Positions 7,434 through 13,400 of a stretch of 16,527 nt of DNA are shown here, piece after piece. Each line of letters begins with the position of its first letter. The first letter of the stretch is position 1. Source of the stretch: Alphaproteobacteria bacterium (GTDB taxonomy: Bacteria; Pseudomonadota; Alphaproteobacteria; Rhizobiales; Aestuariivirgaceae); contig JAJRRZ010000030.1 in the NCBI GenBank assembly GCA_024279045.1, positions 1-16,527 on the forward strand, written 5' to 3'. The translations under genes were made by a program, and so were the position numbers. The notes beneath the pieces were generated by a model that was not told the DNA's origin, made no database searches, and saw only the letters and a program-made list of their open reading frames with translations.

Positions 7434-9268
7434 GCGCCTTTTTCCCTCTCGTTCTTGCCATGAAGGCCATAGCCGCGTGGCGTGTAGAGCCTCGGCACTC
7501 CGTTAGCTTCCATTATGCGGCTTTCGCTATTGCCCACCAGCACGATGCTGAGCATGTCGGCATTTTCCGCGCGGGCCTCGGCCAGGGTGGTGATGTGCAG
7601 CCGCTCTTCGGGCCGACCCACCTGCGCGGCGAACAGCACCGGCGTGCAGGCGGGGCGGTGGGCGCACAGGATGTCGAACGCCTCGGCCAGTTGATGCGTG
7701 CGCCGCCGGCTGCGCGGGTTGTAGAAGGCAATGACGAAATCCCCTTGCGCCACCGCCGCGATGCGCTGACGGATGACCTCCCACGGCGTCATCAAGTCGG
7801 ACAGCGAGATGGCGCAGAAATCATGGCCGATGAGCGCGCCCGCCGCCGCGGAGGCCGCCTGCAACGCTGTGATGCCGGGGATCACCTCCACGGCGATGCG
7901 GCGCTCGAAGTCGCTCCACGTTTCCGTATCGCGCTCCAGCAGCTCGAAGACGAGGGAAGCCATGGCATAGATGGCGGCATCGCCGGAGCACAGCAGGGCG
8001 ACGTTGCGGCCCTGCGCGGCCAGCCGGATGGCATGGCGCACGCGATCTTCCTCCGCGCCGAGGTCGAAGGCATGCAGGCGCTTGCCCTGCGCCAGATCGG
8101 CGGCGAGGTCGAGATACAGGCCATACCCCACCCAGTCCGTGGCGCGCAGCAGCGCCTCGCGCGCCTGCGTGGTGCGCAGACGTGCATCGCCGGGACCGAG
8201 GCCGACCACGAAAAGCCGCCCGCGGGCACGGCCCGGCAAGCTGGCGGCATCAGAGAGTGGCGTCGGCAGGGTGGCGATCGCCACGGTGCAGTTGGCGCTC
8301 TTGCGCTTTTCCACCAGCAGCCGGGCCTGGTCGCCGCCCAGCGCCAGCGCCGCCGCCTCGGCCACGGAGGGCGTGCCCACTTCCGCCGCCACCACGGCGG
8401 AGGGGTTGGGCACTTCCATGCGCGCCAGTTGTTCGGCGGTGAACAGCCTGAGCGGAGCATCGAGCCAATGCGCCAAGGCGTTCAGCGCCTCTTCGTCGGC
8501 CTTGCAGGCGATGCTGCCGATGGCCGCCACCGCATGGCGGCTCAGCCTGGCTTCGGCTAGCGTTGTTTCCACCAGGTCGATGATTTCTTGCGCCGGGGCG
8601 TGCCGTGCCATGCCCACCCCAAGCAGCAGCTGGCGCGGATGATAGACCAGATGGCGCTGATCTCCCGCCACGGCGCGCGTGGTGCAGGTGATGCGCAATG
8701 CATCCGTATCCGTATCCGCCGCGCTGGAGCCTTCGCGGAAGGGCAGGGCGCTGGTGCGCAGCCATGTGGCCTGTTCCGTCTCATCGTGCAACGCCACCGT
8801 CGCACCGTTCAGCAGTGCAGCGATGAAGGCTTTTGCATCCGCCGGATTGGCCAGCGCCCAGCCGGCTGGCGGTTCATCCAGCGCCAGGCCGGTAATGTTG
8901 TCCGATGCAGTGGTAATGGCTGCCGTGCCTCCGGTGATGTGTGCGATGCGCCGCGCCAGCGCATTGCCGCCATTGTGCCCGCCCAGCAGCGGCACCACAT
9001 GCGCGCCATCGGGTGAGACGGCAATCACCGGCGGCTCGTGGCGTTTGTCGGTCAGCAGGGGGCTGAGCGCACGCACGAGGATGCCCGCGGCACAGATGCC
9101 GATAACAGGCTGTCCGGCGAGGGAGGCATCGCGTATGGCCTGTGCCGGGTGTGGTGATGTGATGATGGCCTGCCCGTCAATGGCCGCGGCGATGCGCCGG
9201 GCCAGCCCGGCGGCATGATCGTGCAGTGTCAGCACCAGTGGTGAGGGGGACTTGCACTGTGTCTTCAT
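7430..9268 (-). CDS. cobJ: Fused CbiG (cobalt-precorrin-5A hydrolase) and CobJ (precorrin-3B C17-methyltransferase)
   Basis: A 612-residue two-enzyme protein. Residues about 10-150 are the CbiG N-terminal domain, with GICAAGILVRALSPLL (57-72) and PLLGGHNGGNALA (93-105). About 210-325 is the CbiG C-terminal/CobE domain, with LLLGVGMARHA (214-224) and NPSAVVAAEVGTPSVAEAAAL (288-308). From about 350 comes a tetrapyrrole methylase of CobJ/CbiH type: FVVGLGPGDARLRT (353-366), CSGDAAIYAMA (427-437), VIPGITALQAASA (462-474), GHDFCAISLSDLMTPW (481-496), FYNPRSRRR (515-523) and VLVGNSESR (576-584). CbiH/CobJ methylates C17 and contracts the ring; CbiG opens the resulting lactone and releases acetaldehyde in the anaerobic route. 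The usual CbiG GIGCRRG-like segment reads GVGMARHA here. It overlaps cobI and cobM by 4 bp on each side. Such fusions are known in other bacteria. Confidence 0.94.
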   Translation of the reverse strand: MKTQCKSPSPLVLTLHDHAAGLARRIAAAIDGQAIITSPHPAQAIRDASLAGQPVIGICAAGILVRALSPLLTDKRHEPPVIAVSPDGAHVVPLLGGHNGGNALARRIAHITGGTAAITTASDNITGLALDEPPAGWALANPADAKAFIAALLNGATVALHDETEQATWLRTSALPFREGSSAADTDTDALRITCTTRAVAGDQRHLVYHPRQLLLGVGMARHAPAQEIIDLVETTLAEARLSRHAVAAIGSIACKADEEALNALAHWLDAPLRLFTAEQLARMEVPNPSAVVAAEVGTPSVAEAAALALGGDQARLLVEKRKSANCTVAIATLPTPLSDAASLPGRARGRLFVVGLGPGDARLRTTQAREALLRATDWVGYGLYLDLAADLAQGKRLHAFDLGAEEDRVRHAIRLAAQGRNVALLCSGDAAIYAMASLVFELLERDTETWSDFERRIAVEVIPGITALQAASAAAGALIGHDFCAISLSDLMTPWEVIRQRIAAVAQGDFVIAFYNPRSRRRTHQLAEAFDILCAHRPACTPVLFAAQVGRPEERLHITTLAEARAENADMLSIVLVGNSESRIMEANGVPRLYTPRGYGLHGKNEREKGA

Positions 9269-9975
9269 GCTGCGCCAGCCCCCTGCGGCCAGGCCAGCAC
9301 CAGCGAGAAATAGCTGGCGTTCTCCTTCGCCACTGCCTCCGCCAGCGGCAGGATGCGCTCCGCCCCGTTGCCCAGCTCCTGCACCACCACCGCCTGCGCT
9401 GCCCGCCCGGCCTGTTGCAAAATGTCATGTACCCGCTGCAGGTGGTGCCCTGCTTTCAGGATGGCCAGCGTGGCATGGCGGTTGAAGCATTCGGCCAGCA
9501 GGGCATCGTCGTCCATGGTGGCGGGCAGCAGCTTCAGCGGCTGTGCGCCTTGTGCCAACACTGTCCCCAGCCGTGCTGCGGCGGCCTGCGCGGCATTCAC
9601 GCCGGGCACCGCGCGCACCTCGAAATGCCCGTTCAGCTGCGCCGCCAGCTTGCCGAAGCTGCCATACAGCAGCGGATCGCCCAGGCAGAGGAACGCAACA
9701 TCGCGCCCGGCCCGCAGATGTCCGGCAATGTCCTCCGCCGCCTGCTCGTAGGCCGCCTCCAGCGCTGCTACATTGCCGGTGAAGGGGATGTCCAGCGGCA
9801 GTTCCAGCACGTCGTCGGGGATGAGGGGGGCGGCGATCTGGCGCGCGCGGGCCTGCCCCGATTCGCCACGCGGAAAGGCAATGACCGGCGACATGGAGAT
9901 GATCCGCCAGCCCTTCAGGGTGATCAGTTCCGGATCGCCGGGCCCCAGCCCCACGCCATACAAAATCGCCGCCAT
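9265..9975 (-). CDS. cobI: Precorrin-2/cobalt-precorrin-2 C20-methyltransferase
   Basis: Uses SAM to methylate C20 of precorrin-2, or of cobalt-precorrin-2, which diverts the tetrapyrrole from siroheme to cobalamin. The 236 residues match the CobI/CbiL group: LYGVGLGPGDPELITLKG (5-22), VIAFPRG (31-37), the FLCLGDPLLYGSF segment (95-107) and VPGVNAAQAAAARLG (123-137). The C-terminal YFSLVLAW is typical of the fold. The start at 9975 is fixed by the conserved first strand; only a weak GGGTGG precedes it. The stop overlaps the cbiG-cobJ ATG by 4 bp. Unlike the rest of the operon, the gene is separated from the preceding cobL by a 126-bp gap, which contains a hairpin. Confidence 0.95.
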   Translation of the reverse strand: MAAILYGVGLGPGDPELITLKGWRIISMSPVIAFPRGESGQARARQIAAPLIPDDVLELPLDIPFTGNVAALEAAYEQAAEDIAGHLRAGRDVAFLCLGDPLLYGSFGKLAAQLNGHFEVRAVPGVNAAQAAAARLGTVLAQGAQPLKLLPATMDDDALLAECFNRHATLAILKAGHHLQRVHDILQQAGRAAQAVVVQELGNGAERILPLAEAVAKENASYFSLVLAWPQGAGAA

Positions 9976-10008
9976 GCCACCCGCTCGCTTGTCGATTCTG
10001 CCATGCAG

Positions 10009-10049
10009 TTGCCGTGCCTTCTAAACCACAGGCCAGCCGGCACGGGCAA
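10009..10049 (-). other. Stem-loop in the cobL-cobI gap
   Basis: TTGCCGTGCC (10009-10018) pairs with GGCACGGGCAA (10039-10049) over 10 bp with one bulged base and a 20-nt loop. It lies in the only sizeable gap of the cobalamin operon, 34 to 74 nt before the cobI start on the transcribed strand. There is no U-run, so it may be a processing or stability element instead of a terminator. The function is unknown. Confidence 0.4.
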
Positions 10050-10101
10050 GGCGGCTTGCTGCGGGAAGCGGAAAAGGGCAATGAAAAGGAGCGAAAAGAG
10101 A

Positions 10102-11457
10102 TCAGCCCTTGCGCACACGCCATTGCGTAACGGGCAGCGACGGGCGAAAGACACTGTAGCCGCCGCTGCCGATGAGGCTGGCTCGTTGCTCGGCCATGGC
10201 CATTTCAGACGTATCGTCGGCCTCCACCATCTGCAAGGCTGCGCCACCGCCCAGCGGCGCCGCCTGCGCCACCGACAGGCGCAGCAACTCCCCGCCATAT
10301 TGTGCATGGCGCGCCAGCAGCGCCTGTTCCGCCTGCAGGCTCACCGCGTTGGCCACCAGCCAGCCACCGCGCGGCAGGGCATTGAATGCACTGGCAAACA
10401 CCTCTTCGCTGGCCACCGCGCCGCCAAGGAACACCACGTCGGGCCGGGGCAGGCCATCGAGTGCCTGGGGTGCCGCCCCCTGCACAATGCGCAGGTTCGG
10501 TGCGCCCAGGGCATCGGCGTTGTGTTCGATCATGCGGCAACGCCGGGCATCGCGCTCGATGGCTACAGCGTGTGCCGTGTGTCCGGCCATCAGCAGCCAT
10601 TCCGTGGCGATGGAGCCGCAGCCCGCGCCAATGTCCCATAGCCGCGTGCGCGGGCGTGGCAGCAGCGCGGCGATGGTAATGGCGCGGATGGGCGCCTTGG
10701 TGATCTGTCCGTCGTGGACGAATGCGGCATCGGGCAGGCCCGGAGCATGCGACGCAGCCAGGGCGTGGAAGTCGCGCACCGCGTCCTCGTGGCGGCACTC
10801 CAGGGCGATGACATGCGGCATGGTAAGGACGGCATTGTCGAAGGCAAGGGCTTCTTCCACGCTCAGCTCGTAAATCCTTTCATCCGGCCCGCCGAGATTG
10901 CCCAGCACCACCACGCGGCTGCCGTTCAGGTGCCGCCGTTGCAGCCGCCGCGCCACCTCGCCCAATGTATTCGGTTCCGTTAGCAGCAGAATGCGGTTGT
11001 GTTGCAGCAGATGCGGCTCCAGTGCCCTGGCATCGCGCCCGTGCAGGGAGAGCTTGCGTACGTCCTGCAGCGCCCACCCCAGCCGCGCCGCCGCCAGCGC
11101 GAAGGCCGAGGGCGCGGGCCACACACGCATTTCCGCCGGGGGAAAATGCTGCGCCAGCACCGAGCCGATACCATAATGAAACGGATTTCCCGTAGCCAGC
11201 ACCACCACCTGCCGCCCGTTTTTGCGGTTGGTGCGGATATCCTCCACCATGGCGTCGAACGGCACCGGCCAGGGGCGCACCTTGCCTTGCAGCGGCTCGG
11301 CCAGCAATGCCGCCAGCCGTGAAGAAGTGTAGATCACATCAGCCTTGAATAGCGCTCGTGTAGCGTTGACGGACAGCCCGTCCATGCCGTCCGCGCCCAT
11401 GCCGATGACATGCAGCGGCGGCAGCTCATGCGTAGGTGCTGTCGGTTCGCTGGACAT
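10102..11457 (-). CDS. cobL: Precorrin-6Y C5,15-methyltransferase (decarboxylating), CbiE-CbiT fusion
   Basis: Methylates C5 and C15 and decarboxylates the C12 acetate, producing precorrin-8X or its cobalt form. Residues about 14-225 are the CbiE tetrapyrrole methylase half: LHVIGMGADGMDGLS (15-29), VVVLATGNPFHYGIGS (84-99), PAPSAFALAAARLGW (114-128) and the SRVVVLGNLGGPDERI segment (180-195). Residues about 240-405 are the CbiT half, a classical Rossmann methyltransferase that begins with DGQITKAPIRA (249-259) and has the SAM motif LWDIGAGCGSIATEW (273-287). The tail PSLPVTQWRV is typical of CobL. The length of 451 residues is slightly above usual. The ATG lies 3 bp after the cobH stop, so the two are closely coupled. 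Confidence 0.96.
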   Translation of the reverse strand: MSSEPTAPTHELPPLHVIGMGADGMDGLSVNATRALFKADVIYTSSRLAALLAEPLQGKVRPWPVPFDAMVEDIRTNRKNGRQVVVLATGNPFHYGIGSVLAQHFPPAEMRVWPAPSAFALAAARLGWALQDVRKLSLHGRDARALEPHLLQHNRILLLTEPNTLGEVARRLQRRHLNGSRVVVLGNLGGPDERIYELSVEEALAFDNAVLTMPHVIALECRHEDAVRDFHALAASHAPGLPDAAFVHDGQITKAPIRAITIAALLPRPRTRLWDIGAGCGSIATEWLLMAGHTAHAVAIERDARRCRMIEHNADALGAPNLRIVQGAAPQALDGLPRPDVVFLGGAVASEEVFASAFNALPRGGWLVANAVSLQAEQALLARHAQYGGELLRLSVAQAAPLGGGAALQMVEADDTSEMAMAEQRASLIGSGGYSVFRPSLPVTQWRVRKG

Positions 11458-11460
11458 TGC

Positions 11461-12138
11461 TCATGTTCCCGCATGCGGCTTTTCGGCGGCGTGCGCCGCC
11501 AGCAGGATGGCATTCAACGCCGCCGCTGCCATGCCCGCACCTCCGGCACGGCCCAGCATGGTGGCGCCTTCCCACCCTTGCCGCATCATTTCCCTGAATG
11601 CCTGTTTCGATTCTGCCGCGCCAACGAAGCCTACCGGAAAGGCCAGCACCGCCACGGGCTCCAATTCCCCTGCGGCCATGCGCTCCATCAGGCGGAACAA
11701 GGCTGTCGGCGCATTGCCGATGACGCATATTGCACGCCCAGGTAGAAATGTCCAGCGCTCCACCACTGCCGCCGTGAGGGTTGTTTGCCGCCGCTCGGCC
11801 ATCTGGCGCGTTTCCTCCTCGCGCAGCAGGCAGCGCAGGCGCACGGTGGCGGGCAGAAGGCGCTGCATGATGCCCGCGCGCGTCATTTCCGTGTCCACGA
11901 AAACATCGCAACCTTGCCGCAGGCTGGTTTGTGCGGCCTGTTGCAGCCCCGGCGAGATTCGCAGATCCGCCGCCAGTTGCGGCAGGCCACAGGCATGAAT
12001 CACCCGCGCGGCGATGTGGTGGGTTTGCGGCGGCAGGTGCGCGAAGTCGGCCTCGCGGGCGATGATCTCGAACGAGCGCGCATAGATCGCCGCCGGGTCG
12101 CGCAGCCAGCCGCCGCCATTTTCCGTTGCACTGCTCAT
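11461..12138 (-). CDS. cobH: Precorrin-8X methylmutase
   Basis: Moves the methyl group from C11 to C12 of precorrin-8X, giving hydrogenobyrinate; the CbiC counterpart gives cobyrinate. The 225 residues contain LRDPAAIYARSF (12-23), the active-site segment ARVIHACG with His48 that protonates the substrate in the family, VDTEMTRAGI (81-90), VIGNAPTALFRL (139-150), FPVGFVGAAESK (168-179) and GRAGGAGMAAAALNA (197-211). The length is normal for the family. The ATG overlaps the cbiX stop by 4 bp (12135-12138) and cobL begins 3 bp after its stop. The gene is expected to be expressed with the rest of the operon. Confidence 0.96.
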   Translation of the reverse strand: MSSATENGGGWLRDPAAIYARSFEIIAREADFAHLPPQTHHIAARVIHACGLPQLAADLRISPGLQQAAQTSLRQGCDVFVDTEMTRAGIMQRLLPATVRLRCLLREEETRQMAERRQTTLTAAVVERWTFLPGRAICVIGNAPTALFRLMERMAAGELEPVAVLAFPVGFVGAAESKQAFREMMRQGWEGATMLGRAGGAGMAAAALNAILLAAHAAEKPHAGT

Positions 12139-13184
12139 GAGTCCTTCAGCGTCCTCGGCCCCAGCGGATGATCGGCATGGGGGTAGGGAGCGTGGTGGTG
12201 GTGATGGTCGTGGCCGTGCGCATGGTCATGTCCATGGCCATGACCATGTGCGCGCGTGTGAGCGTGGTGATCATGCCCCTGATCATGATCCTGTCCGTGG
12301 CCAATGCCTTCCACGTGGTGATGATGGCTCATCTGCGGCTCGCCCACCTGGTGCTCGAAGCCGAGGATCTGTTCGCGATACTTGCACAGCGCGCAGTTCA
12401 TGGCCGTTTCGCCATGGAGGATCTCATGCGCCCGCTCGATGAAGGTTTGCGCCACCAACTCGTGATTGCCGAGATACCCGGCCTTGAGGAATTCGACGTC
12501 CGGATGCGCGGCCCGCGCGGCATCCACGGCAGCGTATATGCGGTTGACCAGCACACCGGTGAACAGGAACCACGGAAAGACGATCACGCGCCGGTAGCCC
12601 AGCCGCGCGGCATGCTCAAGCGCCGGCGCGGTGAGCGGAAAGGTAACCCCGGAATAGCCTGTCAGCGCATAGCTGAAGCCCATGCCCTCCCACAGCAGGC
12701 GGGTAACCTTGGCGACGTTGGCGTTGGCATCCGGATCGGATGCGCCGCGCCCAATCACCAACAGCAGGGTGTCATGGCGCGATGCCTGGCCGCTGGCCGC
12801 CTGTTCAGCCTGTTTGATACGCTCCGCCGCCACTTTCAGCAGCGCCGGGGCAATGCCCAGCTCGCGCGCGTAATGGATTTCCACGCCATGCTCCGCGGCG
12901 TAGCGCTTCAGCACCATGGGCATGTCGTTCTTCGCGTGCCCGGCGGCGAACAGCAATCCCGGCACGGCCAAGATGCGCTCGCAGCCTTGCGCGCGCAGTT
13001 CGTCGAGCGCCTCGCGGATGATAGGGCGGGCGAATTCCAGGTAGCCGTGAGCCACCGGCCAGCGCCCGCCCTCCGCGGCACGGATGTCGTCCACCAGCCG
13101 GGCAAACTCTTGCACCGCGCCAGTATCGCGCGAGCCATGTCCGCAGACCAGCAGGCCGGTTTTCGGTTCGGATGAGGTATTCAC
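12135..13184 (-). CDS. cbiX: Sirohydrochlorin cobaltochelatase CbiX, long form, with MXCXXC motif and His-rich tail
   Basis: Inserts cobalt into sirohydrochlorin at the start of the cobalt-early cobalamin route. From the GTG start the protein has 349 residues and two CbiX repeats. The first has LLVCGHGSRD (11-20, active-site candidate His16) and LLFAAGHAKNDMP (77-89, His83). The second starts at about 138 with LLVIGRGASDPDANANV (141-157), where, as usual, the first histidine is replaced by Arg. After it come MNCALC (262-267), matching the MXCXXC motif reported to hold a 4Fe-4S centre in the long Bacillus megaterium CbiX, and a tail with 24 His between 287 and 339. GTG at 13184 is chosen because AAGGAGG lies 9 nt upstream; the longer frame from 13250 starts inside unlike sequence. 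It heads the operon and overlaps cobH by 4 bp. Nickel or iron as the metal cannot be excluded from sequence. Confidence 0.94.
   Translation of the reverse strand: MNTSSEPKTGLLVCGHGSRDTGAVQEFARLVDDIRAAEGGRWPVAHGYLEFARPIIREALDELRAQGCERILAVPGLLFAAGHAKNDMPMVLKRYAAEHGVEIHYARELGIAPALLKVAAERIKQAEQAASGQASRHDTLLLVIGRGASDPDANANVAKVTRLLWEGMGFSYALTGYSGVTFPLTAPALEHAARLGYRRVIVFPWFLFTGVLVNRIYAAVDAARAAHPDVEFLKAGYLGNHELVAQTFIERAHEILHGETAMNCALCKYREQILGFEHQVGEPQMSHHHHVEGIGHGQDHDQGHDHHAHTRAHGHGHGHDHAHGHDHHHHHAPYPHADHPLGPRTLKDS
12168..12326 (-). repeat. Low-complexity His/Gly/Asp codon tract in cbiX
   Basis: This stretch encodes residues 287-339 of CbiX, where His alternates with Gly, Asp or Ala and runs of four and five His occur. 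The DNA is built from CAT/CAC followed by GG/GA/GC codons. It contains internal near-repeats and a 10-bp palindromic pair, CATGGTCATG (12221-12230) with CATGACCATG (12239-12248). The tract could expand or contract by slippage. Confidence 0.85.
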
Positions 13185-13193
13185 AGGGATGAT

Positions 13194-13200
13194 CCTCCTT
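13194..13200 (-). promoter_or_regulatory. Shine-Dalgarno AAGGAGG setting the cbiX GTG start
   Basis: On the minus strand AAGGAGG ends 9 nt before GTG (13184-13182). It is the strongest ribosome-binding site in the window. It decides for the GTG over the in-frame ATG at 13250, whose extra 22 residues do not resemble CbiX. Confidence 0.8.
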
Positions 13201-13226
13201 GCGGTGTGCCATGATCCACAAGGCAG

Positions 13227-13277
13227 GATCCGCTCGGCGTGCGCCGGCATCCGGCATGGAATGCCCCGGCGCGGATC
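13227..13277 (-). promoter_or_regulatory. Extended stem-loop in the cbiX leader
   Basis: The outer arms GATCCGC (13227-13233) and GCGGATC (13271-13277) are perfect complements. Inside them, GGCAT (13253-13257) pairs with ATGCC (13261-13265) across a 3-nt loop, and GC-rich GCGCC/GGCGC segments add further pairing. The structure lies about 43-93 nt upstream of the cbiX start on the transcribed strand. It may be an expression platform or an attenuator for the cobalamin operon. No U-run follows, so simple intrinsic termination is unlikely. Confidence 0.45.
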
Positions 13278-13294
13278 TGTGGCAGCTCGCCGCT

Positions 13295-13310
13295 GGCAGG
13301 CCCCCGGTGT
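13295..13310 (-). promoter_or_regulatory. Partial match to the B12 box of cobalamin riboswitches
   Basis: Read on the minus strand, ACACCGGGGGCCTGCC agrees with the consensus AGYCMGGAGACCTGCC at 12 of 16 positions, including the terminal CCTGCC. Twenty nt upstream is GGAAGCC (13331-13337), resembling the GGGAAGGC that precedes the box in known riboswitches. The conserved 5' half of the riboswitch, with its GGTG-AAAATCC and CCCGCAACTG elements, is not recognisable further upstream, where the rnr 3' end begins at 13401. It is therefore a candidate or decayed riboswitch only. Confidence 0.25.
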
Positions 13311-13340
13311 GGGTCGGCCCCGTTGGCGATGGCTTCCGCA

Positions 13341-13375
13341 GTTCCCGAAACGGAACGCTGCCTGATACGCGGCAG
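13341..13375 (-). other. Two tandem hairpins just after the rnr stop
   Basis: GTTCC (13341-13345) pairs with GGAAC (13352-13356) and CTGCC (13358-13362) pairs with GGCAG (13371-13375). They lie 26 to 60 nt after the rnr stop on the minus strand. They could end the rnr transcript or form the upstream part of the cbiX leader. Neither has a U-run. Confidence 0.3.
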
Positions 13376-13400
13376 GGGATACGGTGGCAGGGCAGGGAAG

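Noticed and set aside
7460..8560. A 366-codon plus-strand frame antisense to the CbiG-CobJ gene
   Set aside because: The fusion protein is continuous and motif-complete on the minus strand; the shadow is low-complexity.
12221..12248. A perfect 10-bp palindromic pair with an 8-nt loop
   Set aside because: It arises from alternating His and Gly/Asp codons in the CbiX tail and is not evidence of a separate regulatory site.
12168..13175. A 335-codon plus-strand frame opposite cbiX, starting with a Met/Val-rich hydrophobic stretch
   Set aside because: The apparent membrane segment is only the complement of the His-rich codon tract (CAT/CAC read as ATG/GTG).
13185..13250. Extension of CbiX to the in-frame ATG at 13250
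   Set aside because: The 22 extra residues do not resemble CbiX, and a near-perfect Shine-Dalgarno sits before the GTG at 13184.
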